Below, piece after piece: positions 48,541-58,142 of a DNA stretch of 64,000 bases (positions are counted from its first letter, which is position 1; the number at the start of each line of letters is the position of its first letter). The stretch is from Edaphobacter sp. (GTDB taxonomy: Bacteria; Acidobacteriota; Terriglobia; Terriglobales; Acidobacteriaceae). Where the stretch lies: NCBI GenBank assembly GCA_025462755.1, contig JAOAPF010000317.1:1-64000 (forward strand), given 5' to 3'. The notes below the pieces were generated by a model. The model did not search any database, had not been told where the DNA came from, and worked only from the letters and a program-made list of their open reading frames with translations. The position numbers and the translations under genes were made by a program.

Positions 48541-48724
48541 GGTATAGATCGTTTAGGGTCGTGCACTCGTCAGAGCCACAAACCGCGAACACAACGCCAG
48601 CCGCTCCCATTGTCAGCAACTCCAGCGACAAGGTCTTGCCTGACCTTGCACGAATGTTGCAGCCGATTGTGAACGGGCCGTGTGTACTTCCATAGTTTGG
48701 GCGGTATCTCCGGAGATGCTGCGG

Positions 48725-48991
48725 TTACTTGCGGATTCCCAGTTTGCCGATGACCTCGCGGTAGCGGTCTGCGTCGCACTTCTTCAGGTAATCCAGCAAA
48801 CGTCGCCGCTTGCTCACAAGCATCAAGAGTCCCCGGCGCGAACCGTGGTCCTTCTTGTGCTCCTTGAAGTGTTCCGTCAACTCGCCGATGCGTTCGCTTA
48901 AAATAGCGATCTGAACCTCAGGGCTCCCGGTATCGGAGTCGTGGGTACGGAACTTTGCAATAATGTCTGTCTTTTTAGCGGATGCCAACAC
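48725..48991 (-). CDS. rpsO: 30S ribosomal protein S15
   Basis: 88 aa; [58 protein letters not shown]. Confidence 0.98.
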   Translation of the reverse strand: MLASAKKTDIIAKFRTHDSDTGSPEVQIAILSERIGELTEHFKEHKKDHGSRRGLLMLVSKRRRLLDYLKKCDADRYREVIGKLGIRK

Positions 48992-49109
48992 AGCTTTTTT
49001 CTGCTCCTGATTCTTCTAGTCCACTCTAAGTGTCTACATAAGGATAGCACCGCGAGACCAAGGGGGCAATCAACCCCGGCGCGAAAACGCTCCAACCTCT
49101 GCAGAGAAC

Positions 49110-49799
49110 TCAGGCGATATGGGTCTTCAGAAAAGCCAGAGTCCGCTCCCTGGCCAGCTTCGCAGCAGCAGCGTTGTAGTGCGCTGGATCGACATCGCGA
49201 TTAAACGCATGCCCTGCGCCCTCATAGACAAAGATCTCCACCTCAGGATGCGCCGCTCGAACCGCCTCAACCTGATCCTTCCCGATGTGATCGTCGTTCG
49301 CTCCGAAATGAATCATCACCGGGCAGCTAGGTTCTTCCTTTGCAACCGACCCAATCCCACCCGGATAGTAGCAAACGCAGCACGAAGGCTGCATCTTCAA
49401 CTTCTCCCCGCGAGTCGCAGTCAGCCAGCTTACTAGGCCGCCATAGCAAAACCCAATAACGCCAATGCCCTTCCCGGTTTTCTTCGCCTCACCATAAGCC
49501 GCAGCAACATCCAGCAACGTTACGTCCGGATTCAACTTCGGGTACAACTCCATGGCCCGCTTCTGATCAGCCCCGTCATACTTCAACTCCAGGCCGGGCT
49601 CAAAACGATCGAAGATGGCAGGCGCAATCACCAGGAATCCATCATTGGCATACCCATCTGCAACGCTGCGGATATGGGCATTGACGCCATAAATCTCCTG
49701 GATCAGAACCAGCGCGCCAATCGGCTCACCCTTGGGGTTCGCCACGTACGCGCTCAGCTCATGACCATCGCTTGCCTTCAACTTGATCCAATCGCTCAT
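49110..49799 (-). CDS. Dienelactone hydrolase family protein
   Basis: 229 aa; ALVLIQEIYGVNAHIRSVADGYANDGFLVIAPAIFDR, IGVIGFCYGGLVSW, YEGAGHAFNRD. Confidence 0.93.
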   Translation of the reverse strand: MSDWIKLKASDGHELSAYVANPKGEPIGALVLIQEIYGVNAHIRSVADGYANDGFLVIAPAIFDRFEPGLELKYDGADQKRAMELYPKLNPDVTLLDVAAAYGEAKKTGKGIGVIGFCYGGLVSWLTATRGEKLKMQPSCCVCYYPGGIGSVAKEEPSCPVMIHFGANDDHIGKDQVEAVRAAHPEVEIFVYEGAGHAFNRDVDPAHYNAAAAKLARERTLAFLKTHIA

Positions 49800-49936
49800 G
49801 TCTTCATCATAGCGACTGCGCCTGTTATTTTGTGTCTGCCGGCTGTCAAATAAAAGTAAAACAGCGCCCCCAAAAACACCGCGGTCAAACTAAATTACGA
49901 CAAGATCAAACTGATTTAATACGGCCTCCCGCTAAG

Positions 49937-51793
49937 ATGTCTCCCCGGAATCCGAGTAACTCCTCATCGCACGAGTCCAACGAAGAAACCGGAAGAACTG
50001 TCTCTTCTCCTTCCAGAAAAGTTTCCAGAAGTCGCGAGCCCGCACCGTGTCTGCCTTCTGGCCCGAATAAGTTTCCAGCCGCCACCGTAGATAGGGGCTC
50101 CGCCATGGCCGCAACCGGTAGCCGCGCGTCGCATTCCACAGAAATCTCAACTCTTCAACCATTCCAGCCGCCTCCCCTCAGTATAGGCACAGCTGTTTCC
50201 ACCAAATGGAATACCATTGGATCGAAGAAAGGAGTAGTTTTCTACATAGCCCTGAAACTCCCTGACCCCGGGAGTGGAAGTTTTCGAATCAACGCCACAC
50301 CGACTCGTACACCCTGCGCTATGACTCGACTGCAAGAAGCATCTGCGTTAAGACCTCAACCTCAGCATCCTGTGGGCGAAGATCCATTTCGCAGCGGAGC
50401 GCCTCTACCCGACGCCACCCGTCGTCCTGCAACTTTCCCTGCCAATATCTGGTCGTTGGTTGCTACCGGCTGCGTCTCCGCGGCGACGGTCACAAGCCTG
50501 TTCTCCCGGCTGCCGGAGTCGCACACGCTCTCACTGCCCACGATCCTCGTTCGCTCCATCGAATACATCGCTCTCGCAGCAGCGGGAGGAGCCATTGGAA
50601 CCTCAATCCCATGGTTCTTCCTCAATGCAAAGCCAGCATTCAGCCTCACCTACTTGTCAAAGATTGTCGCCGTTGGCTGGATATTCTTCCCCTGCATCAT
50701 CTTGTTCTATCACCGTCGATCGCCGTTGCTGTTCCTGGTTCTCACCCTCGCCACCATCGCATCCGCGTTCAGTCTCCGCCGCCTCTTTCCAGCGACCAAC
50801 GAGCAAGAAAGAAAACCCCCAGCCTGGTACACCAGCGAACTGCCAAGCCTATATGGCCTGCCCATACCGGCCTTCCGTCCCATGCCCGCGTTCTTCATAG
50901 CAATATGTGCCCAGGCGGCACTCATCCTCGCCGTCTCGGATCGACCATTGCTGGCGGGCATCTTCCTATCGATCTGCCTGTCTCTGCTGGTATGGCGATG
51001 GAGCGCGCTGGACGCGAGCGCCGTAAAACAGTTTGCCGGCAGGAGACAGTCCGTCCTGCTCTCTGCATTCGCCATCTGCTTCACAGTGCTCGCACTCCTT
51101 CCCTGGGTCACGGGAAACCCGCATAGCTCCAAAGAGGTACCTCGTAGGCCCGCCCTCATCACTCATGAATCGAGGGAATCGGACGTACCTGGCTCCGACT
51201 ATGTCGGCATCATCTTATGGCCGCCGCCCATAAAAAAGACTGAGATCGTGCCGCCCAGGCCGCACGAAACTTCGTTCGCAATCGGAAAGGCATCCCAACC
51301 AGTAGTGATTCCATTTGACGGACAATACTGGTACTTCAAAGCGCCCAACAGAAGACCTGGCGCACGTGCTCACATAGCTCACGGAAGGGCTACCTCTGTA
51401 AACGTGCACTCGACCGATTCTGCGCCTCTGTTGATGGAGGCCCATCAGAATCTGGGCACGTCCGTCGACCTCGAATGCTGCAGCGAGATCGACGTTGCCA
51501 TTACAAATGCTGACGTCCGCCCCGGAACAATTGCGCTGGGGATCCGTCTCGCGGATTCAACTTCCATCGGAGAGCCATCCCAGTACCTTGGGGAACGAGC
51601 AATTGTATCCAGCAGAGCTGCGCAGATTCCCCTGAGCCGTCCTTCAGTCGAAGAGGTACTGCGATTCCCCATCCCACGACCAACAACAATCCGTAGATTT
51701 AATAAAATCACCATCGTCTTTTTATCTGCCAGAGAACGTGCGCGAGCCGGCGCAAAAGTCTCCATCCAAAGCTTTACCCTCATCCCCAAATAG
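49937..51793 (+). CDS. Hypothetical multi-TM protein with extracytoplasmic C-terminal domain
   Basis: Hydrophobic segments in the middle; C-terminal domain QPVVIPFDGQYWYFKAPNRRPGARAHIAHGRATSVNVHSTDSAPLLMEAHQNLG... Start uncertain (ORF track from 49832). Confidence 0.6.
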   Translation: MSPRNPSNSSSHESNEETGRTVSSPSRKVSRSREPAPCLPSGPNKFPAATVDRGSAMAATGSRASHSTEISTLQPFQPPPLSIGTAVSTKWNTIGSKKGVVFYIALKLPDPGSGSFRINATPTRTPCAMTRLQEASALRPQPQHPVGEDPFRSGAPLPDATRRPATFPANIWSLVATGCVSAATVTSLFSRLPESHTLSLPTILVRSIEYIALAAAGGAIGTSIPWFFLNAKPAFSLTYLSKIVAVGWIFFPCIILFYHRRSPLLFLVLTLATIASAFSLRRLFPATNEQERKPPAWYTSELPSLYGLPIPAFRPMPAFFIAICAQAALILAVSDRPLLAGIFLSICLSLLVWRWSALDASAVKQFAGRRQSVLLSAFAICFTVLALLPWVTGNPHSSKEVPRRPALITHESRESDVPGSDYVGIILWPPPIKKTEIVPPRPHETSFAIGKASQPVVIPFDGQYWYFKAPNRRPGARAHIAHGRATSVNVHSTDSAPLLMEAHQNLGTSVDLECCSEIDVAITNADVRPGTIALGIRLADSTSIGEPSQYLGERAIVSSRAAQIPLSRPSVEEVLRFPIPRPTTIRRFNKITIVFLSARERARAGAKVSIQSFTLIPK

Positions 51794-51985
51794 AAGCCGG
51801 GCCGCAGAAACTCCCTCCCGGCGGGCACAAGTTCACGAGCTGCAGAAAAGCCTCTGTTTTCTTATTCAAAAGAGATCTGCTGTTGCTTTCGGATTTAGTG
51901 TAGCTTCAGCCGAAGCCAAGCGGGAACGGATAAGCTATTCATTCTCATACGTTTGCTGTTCCAGTATTTTTATTTTGCAATTTTC

Positions 51986-52200
51986 TGCCCAAAAACCACA
52001 TGTCAAGCCCAAGAACCGCTTAAGCCTTTCCCTTTCATGTAGATCCGTGTGGCATTTTAGTTATGGCCAATCCGCTATACTAGATATAGATCGAAACAAG
52101 CAAGAGCTAGCGGAAAAGTAAGCCCCGGACACGTTCGGGGCTAACTTATTGATATAAAGGATTTTGGACGCAACACCTTTATTATGAATATTTTGCATAC
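51986..52200 (+). repeat. Interspersed composite element, copy B (core, promoter-like TATACT, GC hairpin, 3' box)
   Basis: TGCCCAAAAACCACATGTCAAGCCCAAGAACC; TATACT at 52076; AAGTAAGCCCCG/CGGGGCTAACTT (52116-52147); CCTTTATTATGAATA. Parts shared with 60840-61060 on the opposite strand and with 1398-1500. Confidence 0.65.
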
Positions 52201-52283
52201 GGAGACACCGCGCAAGCTGCTGAATACAAGGAGTTTGCGCGCGGGCAAGGGGGGTACCCCCCAGAGTCTGTAAGAGGAAGGAT

Positions 52284-53183
52284 CTACTTCATAAGGCTAA
52301 AAAGGTTGGAGCTCCCTAGTGCATTAATGACACTGAGAAGAGCCTGATGCTGGGTCTCAGCCGTGGACAGTTGGGTCGCTACCGCAGCGGGGTCCGCCGA
52401 AACCAGATTGCTCTGTGCCACCTTCAATTGGCTCTCCTCCGTCTGGGTATACGTACTTGTCGCCTGCAGCCGGCTCAAAGCGCTATCGAGCGTGCTCCGC
52501 TGGGACGACAGTTGCCCCAGCGATGTGGTCAACGCGTTGGTATCTGCCGTAAGCGCAGCAGTCGTCGCGCCAGCGGAAAAATCAGAGATCAACTGGTTCA
52601 ATGCCCCCAACACACCCGAGCCTGCCGCACCAAAGACAGCGGACCCGGGAAGATTGACCTGGATCTGCTGCCCGCTCGGGGTCTGGACGTACTGGACGTT
52701 GGAGTCGCCGTTATAAGTCGCCGTAGCAGGATTAGTGGAGGTGTCCAGCGTGAACGGAGGTGCCGATCCCTGGCTTCCGCCGAACAGGTACTGCCCCTGA
52801 TAGCTCGTGTTGGCGAGCGAGAGCACCTGGTCGCGAATCCCGCTCAGCGCTTGAGCGACACTGGCAAGATTGCTGGCATTGAGCGTTCCATTATTTCCGC
52901 CAACAGCAGTCGACAACGCAGAAGTAATCTGGGTCACAACCTCGCCCAGCGTCGAATCGGTGACCTGCATCCGAGAAGCTTGGTTGGAGGCAGTCTGAAC
53001 AAAAGTATCGTCCTTCGCAATCGAGCTGCCCAGCAGAGTGCTCTGCGCCACTGCAACCGGACCGTCCGAGAGCGAAGCGACGCGCAATCCGCTGGACAAT
53101 TCGGACGTGAGCGTAATTTCCTGTTGGGTCGACTGATTGAGCGCCGCCGCCAGGTTGCTAAGGTAATTCGGATCGACTCGCAT
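52284..53183 (-). CDS. flgL: Flagellar hook-associated protein FlgL
   Basis: 299 aa flagellin-like; MRVDPNYLSNLAAALNQSTQQEITLTSELSSGLRVASLSDGPVAVAQSTLLGSSI. Confidence 0.9.
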   Translation of the reverse strand: MRVDPNYLSNLAAALNQSTQQEITLTSELSSGLRVASLSDGPVAVAQSTLLGSSIAKDDTFVQTASNQASRMQVTDSTLGEVVTQITSALSTAVGGNNGTLNASNLASVAQALSGIRDQVLSLANTSYQGQYLFGGSQGSAPPFTLDTSTNPATATYNGDSNVQYVQTPSGQQIQVNLPGSAVFGAAGSGVLGALNQLISDFSAGATTAALTADTNALTTSLGQLSSQRSTLDSALSRLQATSTYTQTEESQLKVAQSNLVSADPAAVATQLSTAETQHQALLSVINALGSSNLFSLMK

Positions 53184-53236
53184 GATACTGCTCCTGAGTT
53201 TCAGTCTGGAATTCGGTAGCGACTCATCGCCGCCTT

Positions 53237-54640
53237 TTAGTTCACGGCCGTCTGTACGCCAAGGTTGATGGCGCTCGCCATGATGGAGTTGGCGATGTTG
53301 AACACTTGGGACGCCGCCTGATAAGCGCGCTGATACTGGGTCAGATTAGACGCCTCCTGGTCCAGAGAAACGCCGGATAGCGAATCTCTCTGGGTCGTCA
53401 GCTGCGTGAGTGTCGTCTGCTGTGCGCTATTGTTCGTCGCCGCAGCAGCGGTATCGCTGCCGATCTGACCGAGAAAGGAAGCAAAATATCCCAAAGCTGT
53501 CTGGCCGTTCACAAGATTGGCGGTCGACAGATTGGCCAGAGCCGAAGCATTTGTGTTCCCGGCAGATCCTTCCCCTGTCCCAGCCGCCGCAACCGCCTTT
53601 GGATTGGCCGTTGCAACCTGAATCAGCGCCGCAGCTCCAATCGGAACAGGCGGAAGGCTGAAGAGCGCCGCGCCAGGATTTCCATTACCATCGACTCCCA
53701 GCGCGTTCTGCTGGTTCACCCGAGTTCCAACAGCAAAAGCCAGACTGTCGAGCGCACTCTGGTAACTTGGCAACTGATGGTCTCGCGCCAGCAAGACGCC
53801 GCCTAGATCGCCACCCGCAAGATTGGAGGTCACATCCTGCCCCCCCACTCCCGCAAGGATGTGGGTTGTTCCTCCCACCGGCGTTGTGCTCAAAGCAAAC
53901 GCCTGGCTGCCGCTGACCAGTACCGCTCCGCCGCTGGTCGTCAGGGTGATGCCGTTATTCTCAGTTGAAATTTGATCCAACCCGACCAGCTTAGACAGTT
54001 GCGCGATTGCCTGCTGTCGCTGATCCTCAAGAGTACCAGCATCAGCGTTGGGACTCAGAGCCGTGATCTGAGTATTGAGCGAAGCAATTGTCTTTGTGAG
54101 TGAGTTCACCTGACTCACATCGCCGATGACCTGTTGATTGAGACTCGTAGACACTTGCGTGAGCTGATTGGATGCCGAATTGAAGGCCGCCGCCAAAGTA
54201 TTGGCCGCCGTCAGCACACTCTGCCGCGTCGCTGTATCGGAAGGATTGCCCGCTAACGAAGAGAGTGAACTGAAGAACGAATCGATCGCCGTGCCGAGCA
54301 CCGTCGAACTTGCGGAGCTCGTCGTTGAGCTCAGGCCAAAGATGTTCTGGATCTTCTGTAAGGCGGATTCGAGCGCGCCGGACTGCGCCTGGGTCTGAGT
54401 CTGTTGCTGCACCTGTTGTTCAAGAACCCGGTCTCTCTGCGAAGTAGCGCTCGCCATGACACCCGAGCCATACGTACCCCCACTGAGCGTGACCGCGTCA
54501 ACCGATTGAAAGCTGACGACCTGGCGGGTGTAGCCTGCAGTGTTCTGATTTGCAACGTTGTTCCCTGTCACATTCAGGGCTTCCTGGTTAGCCCTGAGGG
54601 CTTGTTGAGCTATATCCATTAGTGACGTTATTGTGCCCAT
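53237..54640 (-). CDS. flgK: Flagellar hook-associated protein FlgK
   Basis: 467 aa; DIAQQALRANQEALNVTGNNVANQNTAGYTRQVVSFQS; C-terminal QEASNLTQYQRAYQAASQVFNIANSIM. Confidence 0.95.
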   Translation of the reverse strand: MGTITSLMDIAQQALRANQEALNVTGNNVANQNTAGYTRQVVSFQSVDAVTLSGGTYGSGVMASATSQRDRVLEQQVQQQTQTQAQSGALESALQKIQNIFGLSSTTSSASSTVLGTAIDSFFSSLSSLAGNPSDTATRQSVLTAANTLAAAFNSASNQLTQVSTSLNQQVIGDVSQVNSLTKTIASLNTQITALSPNADAGTLEDQRQQAIAQLSKLVGLDQISTENNGITLTTSGGAVLVSGSQAFALSTTPVGGTTHILAGVGGQDVTSNLAGGDLGGVLLARDHQLPSYQSALDSLAFAVGTRVNQQNALGVDGNGNPGAALFSLPPVPIGAAALIQVATANPKAVAAAGTGEGSAGNTNASALANLSTANLVNGQTALGYFASFLGQIGSDTAAAATNNSAQQTTLTQLTTQRDSLSGVSLDQEASNLTQYQRAYQAASQVFNIANSIMASAINLGVQTAVN

Positions 54641-54888
54641 TGTTTCCTCATGTTTCTGGCATGGAGACGCGTGAGTGCGTCCAGGTTGGCCTGACAGTTT
54701 TGAAGAACGATTTCGAGCAATCGTCTCTTCGTAAGAATCAGCCCCGCGGCATCGGGTTCAAATTTCTCGCGGAACTCTGCGAGTGTGACGATCTGCTGCT
54801 TCAAAGCATCCAGCGCGTCTGAATCTAGATCGCGGAGAGCCGTAACGGTTTCATCGAGGATGCCTGCTAAAGCCTCATTGATGGTCAT
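54628..54888 (-). CDS. flgN: FlgN-like flagellar chaperone
   Basis: 86 aa helical protein directly upstream of flgK and downstream of flgM. Confidence 0.6.
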   Translation of the reverse strand: MTINEALAGILDETVTALRDLDSDALDALKQQIVTLAEFREKFEPDAAGLILTKRRLLEIVLQNCQANLDALTRLHARNMRKQWAQ

Positions 54889-54890
54889 AC

Positions 54891-55199
54891 TTAGCCCAAC
54901 AAGGATTGGATGATCTTGTCAGCAACATTCGACGATGACACGATGTAGTTTCCAGCAGCGATCGCCTGCTGCAAGGATGCGACCTTTGCCGATCGTGCAT
55001 CCGAGCCTTCCAAAGCTTGAGCGACAAGGCCTCCGGTCGAGCTTAGGTTTGCTTGATCAACCTGTCCCACATTGGCGACCGATCCGCTCGCTCCCGAAAC
55101 GCTATCCGGTGCGCTAACCTGTGTCGCCGGGTTGGCCTGGGATGATGTGACCGAGTTGATCGTCGGCTGCAGACTATTGATTCCGCTTGCGTAACTCAT
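54891..55199 (-). CDS. flgM: Anti-sigma-28 factor FlgM
   Basis: 102 aa; C-terminal DARSAKVASLQQAIAAGNYIVSSSNVADKIIQSLLG is FlgM-like. Confidence 0.88.
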   Translation of the reverse strand: MSYASGINSLQPTINSVTSSQANPATQVSAPDSVSGASGSVANVGQVDQANLSSTGGLVAQALEGSDARSAKVASLQQAIAAGNYIVSSSNVADKIIQSLLG

Positions 55200-55222
55200 G
55201 TTGACCTCCGTCTACTTGAAAT

Positions 55223-55249
55223 GTATCGGCGCATAACCCGGAAACTTTA
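55223..55249 (-). promoter_or_regulatory. Sigma-28 (FliA) promoter for flgM-flgN-flgK-flgL
   Basis: Minus strand TAAAGTTT-N11-GCCGATAC against consensus TAAAGTTT-N11-GCCGATAA: 15 of 16 positions. Confidence 0.85.
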
Positions 55250-55253
55250 GTAA

Positions 55254-55568
55254 CTAGGAGATTTTCCTTTGGGAATTTCGCTGATATTCAAGTGTCACTT
55301 TCGAGACGATTTGTTTCGCTATTCCGAAACCGCCCCCTTGAGAGATCGCGTTCGCGATGGACTCGGTTCCAAAACTACTTATCGTGTCAGAGGCTGTATC
55401 GTCGTTCTTCTCCTCGCCTCCCCAACTACTCTGTCCATGTTGCATGGGCTTTAGCAACTCCTGCAACATCGTTGCCTCAAACTGCTGAGCGGAATCGACT
55501 AGTTTGGCCTGCCTTTGCACTTCAGCTGTAGCCGGTGGCTGGCTGGTAGTATCGGCGCCGATCTTCAT
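55254..55568 (-). CDS. flgJ: Rod-binding protein FlgJ, N-terminal domain only
   Basis: 104 aa; AKLVDSAQQFEATMLQELLKPM; no muramidase domain. Confidence 0.8.
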   Translation of the reverse strand: MKIGADTTSQPPATAEVQRQAKLVDSAQQFEATMLQELLKPMQHGQSSWGGEEKNDDTASDTISSFGTESIANAISQGGGFGIAKQIVSKVTLEYQRNSQRKIS

Positions 55569-56740
55569 AGCACTTCAATCTCCGCTTCCAGGGCCCCAGC
55601 AGACTTCATCGCTTGAAGAATCGAGATCACGTCACGCGCCGAGGCACCGATCGTCTGCAGACTGCGGACCAGGTCATCCACTGTTGCCCCTTGTTTTAGC
55701 TCAATCCGACTAACAGGTTTGTCCTGCGCCTGGATTGTTGTCTGTTGGACGACCTGCGTCGTACCACCGGACGAGAAAGCATTCGGCTGCGATACCTGAA
55801 ACTCACTCACCACATTGACAGCGAGTCCACCATGCAGGATAGAGACCGGCTGTAAGACAACCGTCCCTCCGATAACGACGGTTCCAGTGCGTTCGTTGAC
55901 GACGACCTTTGCCCGGGGAAAGACAGGCACCTCAATCGACTCAACCTGCGCTAGCAAGGCGGGAATCTCTTCACCGTTGGCGACCGACAGCTCGACTCGC
56001 CTGCTATCAAGAACGTGGGCAGCGGGACGTCCCAGAGCGTGATTGATTGCGAGAGCCATGGCCTCGGCACTTCGAAAATCGGCATCGTTCAGTAAGAGTG
56101 AAAACTGGCTTTTGCCCCCCAATTCCAGTGGCACTCCGCGTTCCACCATGGCCCCGAAAGGAACTCGAGCTGTATTCGGATGGTTGAATTGTTTCGTGTT
56201 GCCGTTAGCGGTCACCGAATACCCGCCTACGACAAGCGAGCCCTGTGCCTGGGCATAGATCTTGCCATCTGCTCCATAAAGAGGAGTCATCAAAAGCAGG
56301 CCGCCTTCGAGACTCCTCGCATCGCCTGCAGAAGAGACCGTAATATCAAGCTTAGTACCAGAGCGTGCGAAGGGTGGTAAAGTTGCCGAGACAAAAACCG
56401 CGGCCAAATTTTGGACGCGAATCGACGCTGCCGGAACACTCACTCCCATTCGAAGTAGCATAGAAGCCAGCGTTTGTATCGGGAAGGTTGTTTGCTGGCT
56501 ATCACCCGTGCCTTGCAGACCTACAACAATTCCATATCCAACGAGTTGATTATCGCGGATACCCTCGATCGAGGAGATGTCCTTGATCCGTGCCTGCCTT
56601 GGTGTTGACGGATCCGAGGCAAAAGCATGGGGAGCAAAAATCAAGAGCATCGTAAGCGCCCGCCCGCTCCAAAGATAGGCGCTGCTGACACAGATCTCGA
56701 GTGCTTTTGACATCTTCGATTCGCTAACTTGAGCCCACAT
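55565..56740 (-). CDS. flgI: Flagellar P-ring protein FlgI
   Basis: 391 aa; ARIKDISSIEGIRDNQLVGYGIVVGLQGTGDSQQTTFPIQTLASMLLRMGV. Confidence 0.95.
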   Translation of the reverse strand: MWAQVSESKMSKALEICVSSAYLWSGRALTMLLIFAPHAFASDPSTPRQARIKDISSIEGIRDNQLVGYGIVVGLQGTGDSQQTTFPIQTLASMLLRMGVSVPAASIRVQNLAAVFVSATLPPFARSGTKLDITVSSAGDARSLEGGLLLMTPLYGADGKIYAQAQGSLVVGGYSVTANGNTKQFNHPNTARVPFGAMVERGVPLELGGKSQFSLLLNDADFRSAEAMALAINHALGRPAAHVLDSRRVELSVANGEEIPALLAQVESIEVPVFPRAKVVVNERTGTVVIGGTVVLQPVSILHGGLAVNVVSEFQVSQPNAFSSGGTTQVVQQTTIQAQDKPVSRIELKQGATVDDLVRSLQTIGASARDVISILQAMKSAGALEAEIEVL

Positions 56741-56749
56741 AGTTCCCCA

Positions 56750-57583
56750 CTAGAAGATCAATACTTTTTGCAGAAGCCGAACGAGAATGTTCTGGCGATG
56801 AGTGTAGTCATTGATAATTCCCTTCCCGCGCACTTCCAACTCGAGACTTGAAATGGCGGTCGACAGAACCTGGTTTTGCTGAGAGATATCTTCCGGTCGA
56901 ACCAATCCGCGCAGGATGATGGTCTGTGTTTGCTGGCTGAACTCTACCTGCCTGGCAGCTTCAATCACGAGCGTGCCGTTTGAGAGCACTTCGATCACTT
57001 GGCCTCCGAACGTTGTACTTAAGCTGGAATTCGTCGCGCTTGCTCCTTGCGCATTCAGTCCGGATGACGATGTCTGATTAACCAAATTCTGGAGTGCGTT
57101 GCCTGCGTGTAAAGTTCCGAATAGGCCTGAAACAGCAGAGCTCGCGTTAGAAGCCCGCGAGTTTTTTACCGTACCATCCGTAGAAGCTGCAAGGCTCTCT
57201 GAGACCACAACTGAAATCAGATCATGAGGCCGCATAGCCCGCACGTCAGTAGCCATACGAGTGAGCCGCCCGCTGTCGGTCCAGACCGAACCGGGAACAG
57301 CTTGAACATTGGAATTTTCCGCTCGCACCCGGTCTAGGTATGACGCTAAGGATGCGGCCGCGACATTCGGCTTTGGCTCAATTATTTTGTGGATGGCCTC
57401 AGCCTGTCCTCTCAACGAAGTGGTCGCCAATAACGAAAGCAATAGGACGGCGGTGGTCATGGCAAGAAAGCGTGGCCCTCGGTCGGGTGGCTGAAGTGTA
57501 ACTGCTACAAGTTCGATCAAGGCGCTGTCGTACGACTGCCAAAGGCTCGTGTTGAACGGCAAATCCATCAATATCAATCTCAT
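56750..57583 (-). CDS. flgH: Flagellar L-ring protein FlgH
   Basis: 277 aa; RPHDLISVVVSESL...GQVIEVLSNGTLVIEAARQVEFSQQTQTIILRGLVRPEDISQQNQVLSTAISSLELEVRGKGII. Confidence 0.93.
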   Translation of the reverse strand: MRLILMDLPFNTSLWQSYDSALIELVAVTLQPPDRGPRFLAMTTAVLLLSLLATTSLRGQAEAIHKIIEPKPNVAAASLASYLDRVRAENSNVQAVPGSVWTDSGRLTRMATDVRAMRPHDLISVVVSESLAASTDGTVKNSRASNASSAVSGLFGTLHAGNALQNLVNQTSSSGLNAQGASATNSSLSTTFGGQVIEVLSNGTLVIEAARQVEFSQQTQTIILRGLVRPEDISQQNQVLSTAISSLELEVRGKGIINDYTHRQNILVRLLQKVLIF

Positions 57584-58134
57584 CTTGATTGCATCTCCAC
57601 ATCCAACGGTCCTCGAATGACGCCGGAGAACTGTTTCGGTATAGATAGATCGTCTGTGTTCCAGCGCAGCAGACGCACTCGTATGGTCTTACCCAACCCA
57701 CCACTCTCTTCCGATATTCCAGGAACTTCGATACGCAGAACGCCTTCCTGCCTCCACAATCGAACGACGTCGCCGGCCCGCACCAAAGGATCTGTCCTAA
57801 AGCCGCTGGTCACAGCACTCTCCATCTCTCGAGTCGAAGGAAGCGAGCTTGCTCCATTCGCTGGGAGCGCCAACACAGGCCACTCGGGATGATCACAACG
57901 AGATATCATCGCCCATCTCCGTCCTAGCACTTGGTCCGCCTGGATCCTCGTCACTCGGTAGCCGTCGTTCTCCGAGAGTGGAGAGAACGAAGAGTTCGCT
58001 ATGAGTGCGTCGATTGCTGCGCGTGGCGTGCTATAGCATGCGGCGCGCGACCAACTGGTCATGGACATTCCTTGTAGCATGACCGAAGAGACGATGCCGA
58101 CGCGTATCGGCCAGGAACAACAAACATTGCTCAT
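57580..58134 (-). CDS. flgA: Flagellar P-ring assembly chaperone FlgA
   Basis: 184 aa; DPLVRAGDVVRLWRQEGVLRIEVPGISEESGGLGKTIRVRL; between flgG and flgH. Confidence 0.82.
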   Translation of the reverse strand: MSNVCCSWPIRVGIVSSVMLQGMSMTSWSRAACYSTPRAAIDALIANSSFSPLSENDGYRVTRIQADQVLGRRWAMISRCDHPEWPVLALPANGASSLPSTREMESAVTSGFRTDPLVRAGDVVRLWRQEGVLRIEVPGISEESGGLGKTIRVRLLRWNTDDLSIPKQFSGVIRGPLDVEMQSR

Positions 58135-58142
58135 AACGCTTC

